Assembly: GCA_002328185.1 (NCBI GenBank)
Contig: DCWQ01000028.1
Span: 3,676-14,723 of the forward strand
Direction: 5' to 3'
DNA length: 11,048 bases
From: Dehalococcoidia bacterium UBA2158
GTDB lineage: Bacteria > Chloroflexota > Dehalococcoidia > Lucifugimonadales > UBA3495
The translations under genes were made by a program, and so were the position numbers. The first letter of the stretch is position 1. The number at the start of each line of letters is the position of its first letter. The notes beneath the pieces were generated by a model. That model made no database searches. It was given only the letters and a program-made list of their open reading frames with translations, and had not been told where the DNA came from. Positions 7,051 through 11,048 of this stretch are shown here, piece by piece.

Positions 7051-8091
7051 ATGACCACCACATTAGAAACAACGGGCACCCGCGAGATACAGTTCCGGGA
7101 AGCCATCAACGAATGCCTCCGTCAGGAGATGGAGCTGGATCCCACCGTAATCATCATGGGAGAGGAGATCGCCGGAGGCGCCGGCCGCCAGGAGCAGGGC
7201 GTTGAGGATGCCTGGGGCGGCCCCTTCCGCACCACCGTGGGCCTCATCCAGCAATTCGGCAAGGAACGGGTGTTGGACACTCCTCTGTCCGAGGCCGCTT
7301 TCATCGGCGCAGCCATTGGAGCGTCGTCCACGGGACTGCGGGCCGTGGCTGAATTGATGTTTATCGACTTCATCGGCGTCTGCATGGACCAGTTGGTCAA
7401 CAACGCCGCCAAGATGCGTTACATGTTCGGCGGGCAGGTCAAGGTGCCCTTCACCATGATGACCCGCATCGGTGCCGGGTTCGGGGCCGCCGCACAGCAC
7501 TCCGAGTCCTACTACTCCATCTTCAGCCACTTCCCCGGACTGAAGGGCGTGTGCCCGTCCGACGCCTACACCGCCAAGGGCCTGCTGGCCGCATCTATCC
7601 GGGACGACGACCCGGTGGTGTTCTTCGAGCACAAGGGTTTGTACGGGGTATCGGGTCCCGTGCCTGAAGAGCCGTACGTGCTGCCTTTGGGCAAGGCCCG
7701 GACCGTGCGAGAAGGCACCGATATCACGCTGGTGGGCATCTCCAAAATGACTTGGGTTGCTGATGAAGCGGCCAAAGAACTGGAAAAAGAGGGAATCAGC
7801 TGCGAGGTCATCGACCTGCTCAGCGTCTCTCCCATCGACTACGACCACATTAACGAGTCGGTGCAGAAGACACACCGCCTGGTGGTGGTCGACGAGGACA
7901 CTCCCGTCTGCAGCATGGCCTCGGAGATCTGCTCCCGGGTCGCGGAAGAGGTTTTCGACTACCTGGACGCGCCGCCTTCCCGGGTGACCGCGCCCCACAC
8001 TCCGGTGCCCTACAGCCGGATCATGGAGAACGAGTACATGCCCAACGAGGCCAGGGTCATCGCTACGGTGAAGGAACTGATCAATCGGTAG
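7051..8091 (+). CDS. acoB: Acetoin/pyruvate dehydrogenase-type E1 component, beta subunit
   Basis: The beta chain completes the alpha2-beta2 E1 and supplies the glutamate that activates thiamine diphosphate. GAGGAG (7039-7044) lies 6 nt before the ATG, and the 346 residues fit the family. MGEEIAGGAG (36-45) is followed by EDAWGGPF (52-59) and DTPLSEAAFIGAA (76-88), with Glu81 the likely catalytic residue. ELMFIDFIG (101-109), NNAAKMRYMFGGQ and AAQHSESYYSIF (147-158) continue the transketolase pyrimidine domain. The C-terminal domain ends with APHTPVPYSRIMENEYMP. Overall the pattern matches AcoB of acetoin dehydrogenase systems. No E2 (lipoyl acyltransferase) or E3 gene follows; instead comes a hairpin and a carrier gene. 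The partner E2 must be encoded elsewhere. Confidence 0.9.
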   Translation: MTTTLETTGTREIQFREAINECLRQEMELDPTVIIMGEEIAGGAGRQEQGVEDAWGGPFRTTVGLIQQFGKERVLDTPLSEAAFIGAAIGASSTGLRAVAELMFIDFIGVCMDQLVNNAAKMRYMFGGQVKVPFTMMTRIGAGFGAAAQHSESYYSIFSHFPGLKGVCPSDAYTAKGLLAASIRDDDPVVFFEHKGLYGVSGPVPEEPYVLPLGKARTVREGTDITLVGISKMTWVADEAAKELEKEGISCEVIDLLSVSPIDYDHINESVQKTHRLVVVDEDTPVCSMASEICSRVAEEVFDYLDAPPSRVTAPHTPVPYSRIMENEYMPNEARVIATVKELINR

Positions 8092-8123
8092 GGGCCCAAA
8101 GAGGCTTTAGAGCGAGCAAGTAC

Positions 8124-8163
8124 ACCACCGGTCTCGGATCATCTGGGGCCGGTGGTTAATTTT
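8124..8163 (+). terminator. Hairpin and T-rich tail after acoB, probable terminator
   Basis: ACCACCGG (8124-8131) pairs perfectly with CCGGTGGT (8149-8156) around a 17-nt loop and is followed by TTAATTTT (8156-8163). It begins 32 bp after the acoB stop. The loop is long and the T tract broken, so termination may be partial. The next gene begins only about 22 bp later, so readthrough would let it be cotranscribed. Confidence 0.5.
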
Positions 8164-8174
8164 GGGCTTTTTCT

Positions 8175-8179
8175 GGGAG
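8175..8179 (+). promoter_or_regulatory. Ribosome binding site favouring the TTG start of the MFS gene
   Basis: GGGAG lies 6 nt before TTG 8186, a normal spacing. The in-frame TTG codons at 8162 (inside the terminator tail) and 8180 (directly against the GGGAG) are worse placed. Confidence 0.45.
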
Positions 8180-8185
8180 TTGTAT

Positions 8186-9421
8186 TTGAGGCGTCCCCAT
8201 TACAGCTATGTGATCCTGGCCACCGGGTTCTTCGTCCTATTCTTCAGCGGCGGTTCCCGGTTCGCCTTCGGGCTTATGCTGAAGCCCATGTCCGAAGACC
8301 TGGACATCAGCCGCTCGACTTTGTCCCTGGCCGTCACCACGTTCATGGTAGTCTCGGCTTTAGCCTTGCCGTTCATAGGCCGGCTGGTAGACCAGTGGAG
8401 TCTGAAGGGCACCATTGGCATCGCGGCCGTCGTCGGCGGGATAGGTATCGGACTGATGGGACAGGTACAAGCGCCGTGGCAGGTGTTCATCGTCTACGGT
8501 GTGGTATTCGGGCTGGGGAACGCGGGGGCGTCCATCTCGCCGGTGACCGTGATGATCAGCCGTTGGTTCCCCAACCGCAGAGGCATCGCCAGCAGCGGCG
8601 CGGTTGCTGGGAATGCGCTAGGTCAATTGCTCATCGTCATGGCCTTGGCCGCTGTACTAGTGTCTCTGGACTGGCGCTGGTCTTACACCCTCCTGGGTAT
8701 CGCCAATCTGGCGGTCCTAATACCCCTGATATTTCTGACGGTCAAAGACGTCCCTCGTGCCGAGAACGTTGCAGTTGCAGATGCGCCACCGCTGGTTATC
8801 ACCCCTCCAGAATCGCCACTTTCGTTGGGCCGGGCGCTGACCTCATCTCAGCTGATCCTGCTTGTTGTGATCTACGGCATCTGCGGGTTGCAGGACTTCT
8901 TCGTTGTAACTCATATCGTTGCATTCGCCCGGGACCAAGGGATGGGCTCTGTGCTAGCCGGAAACATGCTGGCTCTCATGGGGTTGATGGGACTGGCGGG
9001 GGTGTTGTCGGCTGGTTTCCTGGCTGATGCCTTTGGAGCGGTACGGCCCACCGTGATCTGCTTCATCATCCGAATGTTCATCTTCGCTTTCATCGTCTTT
9101 GACCAAGGCACGGCATCGATCATGGTCTTCGGGTTGTTCTACGGGTTCACCAACTTGATAACAGCGCCATTGACCGTGGTATTCGTGGGCAACATCTTCG
9201 GGGTGGCCAGGCTTGGGACGCTGGCTGGAGCCATCGTCATGGTGCACCAGTTTGCCGGCGGTTTCGGCGCGTTTCTCGGGGCTTGGATCTTCGACAATCG
9301 GGGCAGCTACGACGACGCGTTCAAGCTGATGCTGGTCTTGTCGGTAGTCGCCGCCGTGCTGGTGACGCTGGTGCGGGAGAAGCGGATCGACGAGCCGGTT
9401 ACTTCATCGCCACCTGGATGA
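8186..9421 (+). CDS. MFS transporter, oxalate/formate antiporter or monocarboxylate type
   Basis: This is an inner-membrane secondary carrier of the major facilitator superfamily with about 12 hydrophobic segments in two halves. A polar central loop (about 189-220) contains ADAPPLVITPPESPLSLG. From the TTG at 8186 it has 411 residues and enters the first helix with RRPHYSYVILATGFFVLFF. SRFAFGLMLKPMSEDL and SRSTLSLAV after helix 1 are typical of the oxalate:formate/monocarboxylate branch, and GRLVDQWSLKG is a degenerate MFS motif A. The substrate is probably a small carboxylate but cannot be fixed. The next upstream ATG-type start is absent; TTG 8162 would add 8 residues. It follows acoAB closely and overlaps the convergent methyltransferase gene at its 3' end. 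Confidence 0.85.
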   Translation: MRRPHYSYVILATGFFVLFFSGGSRFAFGLMLKPMSEDLDISRSTLSLAVTTFMVVSALALPFIGRLVDQWSLKGTIGIAAVVGGIGIGLMGQVQAPWQVFIVYGVVFGLGNAGASISPVTVMISRWFPNRRGIASSGAVAGNALGQLLIVMALAAVLVSLDWRWSYTLLGIANLAVLIPLIFLTVKDVPRAENVAVADAPPLVITPPESPLSLGRALTSSQLILLVVIYGICGLQDFFVVTHIVAFARDQGMGSVLAGNMLALMGLMGLAGVLSAGFLADAFGAVRPTVICFIIRMFIFAFIVFDQGTASIMVFGLFYGFTNLITAPLTVVFVGNIFGVARLGTLAGAIVMVHQFAGGFGAFLGAWIFDNRGSYDDAFKLMLVLSVVAAVLVTLVREKRIDEPVTSSPPG

Positions 9422-10157
9422 TGAAGTCGGGGTCGTAGAGGTCGTAGGTAGGTTTGAAATCGCCGTAGCGGTCCACCTGTTGGAACCCGGTCTCGCGGAG
9501 CAGTTCGGTCAGGTGGTCTTGTCTGATGGGACAGACCGTAAGGTGGTGCACCGAGCCGTCGGAGTAGGTGTACTGGAGCCGGACCGTGTCTTCGGTGATG
9601 GTCTTGGGCCTGGCGTCCACGGTCTCGCCTAGATAGTAGTACATGTGCTTGCTGGAGAACCCCTTGTCGAGCATGGTGTCGTAATTGCGGTGGTCGATAA
9701 CGGCCACGCCACCGTCGTTCAGCAGGCCGTAGATTCCCTCAAGGGCCTTGCGCCTCTCATCATCACCAAATAAGTGGGTGAAAGCGTTGCCCAGGCACAC
9801 GATAGCATTAAACTTCTCGCCGGGAAACGCCTCAGAAAGCGAGGTCCACTGGGCTTCCACGAATCGTGCGTCTTTTAGCCCCATCCGCGCGGCATTCTCT
9901 TGAGATTTGTTGACCATGTTGGCCGAGCCGTCGGAGCCGGTTACCTGGAAGCCGTTCAGACTCAGGGTGACCGTGTGGTAGCCGGTGCCACAGGCGATGT
10001 CCAGCACGGTCCGGGCGCCATTGTCATTGAGAATCCTCTCGAAGAACCCGCCTTCGGACTCGCAGCGTTTCTCCCAATCGATCAATTCGTCCCAGCGGTC
10101 AACAAATTCGGTCGTGTATTCGCTGATAAAGAGTTCTGAGTTATTTTCTGGTGGCAT
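9399..10157 (-). CDS. bsmA: Glycine/sarcosine N-methyltransferase (betaine synthesis, first steps)
   Basis: This cytoplasmic enzyme would transfer methyl groups from SAM to glycine and then sarcosine, giving dimethylglycine. The 252-residue protein is a class I Rossmann methyltransferase with motif I VLDIACGTGYH (51-61). EFVDRWDELIDWEKR (17-31) is the N-terminal signature of bacterial GSMTs. CLGNAFTHLF (121-130) and IDHRNYD (154-160) are shared with animal glycine N-methyltransferase; Asn124 and Arg157 align by eye with its glycine-binding Asn and Arg. SSKHMYYYLG (168-177) and YGDFKPTYD near the end are also family marks. It follows the SDMT gene by 18 bp on the same strand, with no strong Shine-Dalgarno, implying one operon and perhaps coupled translation. 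Its last 23 bp overlap the MFS gene. Whether it accepts glycine, sarcosine or both is undecided. Confidence 0.87.
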   Translation of the reverse strand: MPPENNSELFISEYTTEFVDRWDELIDWEKRCESEGGFFERILNDNGARTVLDIACGTGYHTVTLSLNGFQVTGSDGSANMVNKSQENAARMGLKDARFVEAQWTSLSEAFPGEKFNAIVCLGNAFTHLFGDDERRKALEGIYGLLNDGGVAVIDHRNYDTMLDKGFSSKHMYYYLGETVDARPKTITEDTVRLQYTYSDGSVHHLTVCPIRQDHLTELLRETGFQQVDRYGDFKPTYDLYDPDFIIQVAMK

Positions 10158-10175
10158 CGTGTCTCTGGTCTAGTT

Positions 10176-11006
10176 TTAAGGTTTCTGGGCCACGAACATC
10201 GCCCACCCGATCTTGCCGGCGTTGGCCGCCTCAACCCAGAAGCTTAGGGCGTCAACGGTACCGTCGATGATTTCGGCGTCCACGAGTCTAAGCAACTTCT
10301 CACGGTGTTCGACCACCTGGTCCCGGACCCAGCCGTAGGAGCGGGCTACGTGTCCTGACCAATCTTCGGTCTGAGTTACATCCAACCCCAGTGCTTCCAG
10401 CGCTTTCTGATAGTCGGCCAAGTCCCACATGTCCGACGACTTCACCCGGTCGTAGATGCGGGTCCGGTCGGCCTCAGGAGTGCCGCTGCGCACCAGGATA
10501 TCGGTAAATGCCAGTGTCCCTCGGGGGAGCAGTACCCGGTTTGCCTCTGCCAGTACCTTCGATTTGTCGGCCGCATGCAGGAACGCTTCTTGACTCCAGA
10601 CTACGTGGAACGAATCGTCGGCATAGATCAGGTCGTGGAAATCTCCGTACTCGTATTCAATCAAATTTTCCAGACCCACCTCTAAGGTCCGTTCCCAGGC
10701 CAGCTCCAGCTCGTTTTCACTGATGTTGGTGGCAGTGATTGGGCAGCCGTAGTTGGCAGCAAGATATCGGGCGGTGGCGCCGTAGCCGCAGCCCAGGTCC
10801 AGCACCCTGGTGTCGGGCGTCAGGTTAACCGCCTGGGCCATGATCTGGTTGGTGTGCTCCATGGCCTCGGGGTGGGGGCACTCGTCGCTGCAGGGCACGC
10901 CCAGGTGCAGGTTCTCTCCCCAGATGGTGCGGTATATCTGGTCCGCCGGGCCGTCGTAGTAGGCCTTAGTGCTAGAGACGATGGATTCTGTATCTTTGTT
11001 GGTCAT
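10176..11006 (-). CDS. bsmB: Sarcosine/dimethylglycine N-methyltransferase (betaine synthesis, last steps)
   Basis: This enzyme would methylate sarcosine and dimethylglycine with SAM to glycine betaine, a compatible solute. The 276 residues match the usual SDMT length. The N-terminal AYYDGPADQIYRTIWG followed by NLHLGVP (15-37) is the typical SDMT opening. Motif I is VLDLGCGYGATARYLA (68-83), with TATNISENELE behind it. VVWSQEAFLHAADK (135-148) and RVLLPRGTLAFTD (157-169) are family marks shared with distant sterol and tocopherol methyltransferases. The start MTNKDTES is the first ATG with correct spacing to the domain, though no clear Shine-Dalgarno is seen. It is the first gene of the pair with GSMT. 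Its promoter is probably beyond the window edge. Substrate assignment rests on family resemblance plus the neighbour. Confidence 0.85.
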   Translation of the reverse strand: MTNKDTESIVSSTKAYYDGPADQIYRTIWGENLHLGVPCSDECPHPEAMEHTNQIMAQAVNLTPDTRVLDLGCGYGATARYLAANYGCPITATNISENELELAWERTLEVGLENLIEYEYGDFHDLIYADDSFHVVWSQEAFLHAADKSKVLAEANRVLLPRGTLAFTDILVRSGTPEADRTRIYDRVKSSDMWDLADYQKALEALGLDVTQTEDWSGHVARSYGWVRDQVVEHREKLLRLVDAEIIDGTVDALSFWVEAANAGKIGWAMFVAQKP

Positions 11007-11032
11007 GGTTTGTGACTCGACTGTTTTGCGGG

Positions 11033-11042
11033 CAAGCGCTTG
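11033..11042. repeat. Palindrome upstream of the betaine operon, possible operator
   Basis: CAAGCGCTTG is a perfect 10-bp palindrome ending 26 bp before the SDMT start codon. Its AAGCGCTT core resembles sites bound by LacI-family repressors such as CcpA. The promoter it would control is not visible because the window ends 6 bp later. Confidence 0.3.
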
Positions 11043-11048
11043 GTTTAT

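Noticed and set aside
7063..7998. A 311-codon open frame on the minus strand across acoB
   Set aside because: It lies fully inside a well-recognised gene, has the His/Val/Gly-rich composition of an antisense shadow and shows no family resemblance.
8152..9027. A 291-codon plus-strand open frame overlapping the MFS gene in another frame
   Set aside because: Arg/Gly/His-rich, without hydrophobic helices or motifs, while the other frame encodes a clear transporter.
1..11048. CRISPR arrays, tRNA or rRNA genes, insertion sequences, riboswitches
   Set aside because: No regularly spaced repeats, no cloverleaf or ribosomal sequence, no transposase frame and no conserved riboswitch core were recognised on either strand.

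Overview
This is an 11-kb stretch of a compact, moderately GC-rich bacterial chromosome. It carries nine complete genes and one partial gene, with no gap longer than about 250 bp. I see no rRNA, tRNA, CRISPR array, insertion sequence or phage gene. The gene mix (an HpcH/HpaI aldolase, sucCD, gatB beside secG, a SAM hydroxide adenosyltransferase, acetoin-type E1 subunits, an oxalate/formate-type MFS carrier) and the codon use would suit a free-living, possibly marine Chloroflexota such as the Dehalococcoidia/SAR202 lineages. That placement is an impression from gene content, not a proof.

Left part (1-3157): a partial aldolase gene on the minus strand diverges from sucC-sucD on the plus strand. 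The 246-bp region between them holds a convincing promoter for each direction. SucC and SucD together form succinyl-CoA synthetase of the TCA cycle.

Middle (3190-5910): gatB (tRNA-dependent amidation, translation), secG (protein export) and a SAM hydroxide adenosyltransferase follow. Promoters are visible before gatB and secG. The SAM enzyme sits 31 bp behind secG and is probably cotranscribed with it.

Right-middle (5907-9421): a promoter whose -35 box overlaps the preceding stop codon leads into acoA-acoB, the alpha and beta chains of an acetoin/pyruvate-type E1 dehydrogenase. No E2 or E3 gene is present. A hairpin and T-rich stretch follow acoB, and immediately after them an MFS carrier of the oxalate/formate (monocarboxylate) type begins, probably at a TTG codon.

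Right end (9399-11006): two minus-strand genes form a tight pair. Their sequences match sarcosine/dimethylglycine N-methyltransferase (transcribed first) and glycine/sarcosine N-methyltransferase. Together they would make the osmoprotectant glycine betaine from glycine using three SAM, the less common betaine route. The second gene overlaps the end of the convergent MFS gene by 23 bp. A perfect 10-bp palindrome resembling a LacI-family operator core lies just upstream of the pair. This betaine operon is the most notable content of the window.
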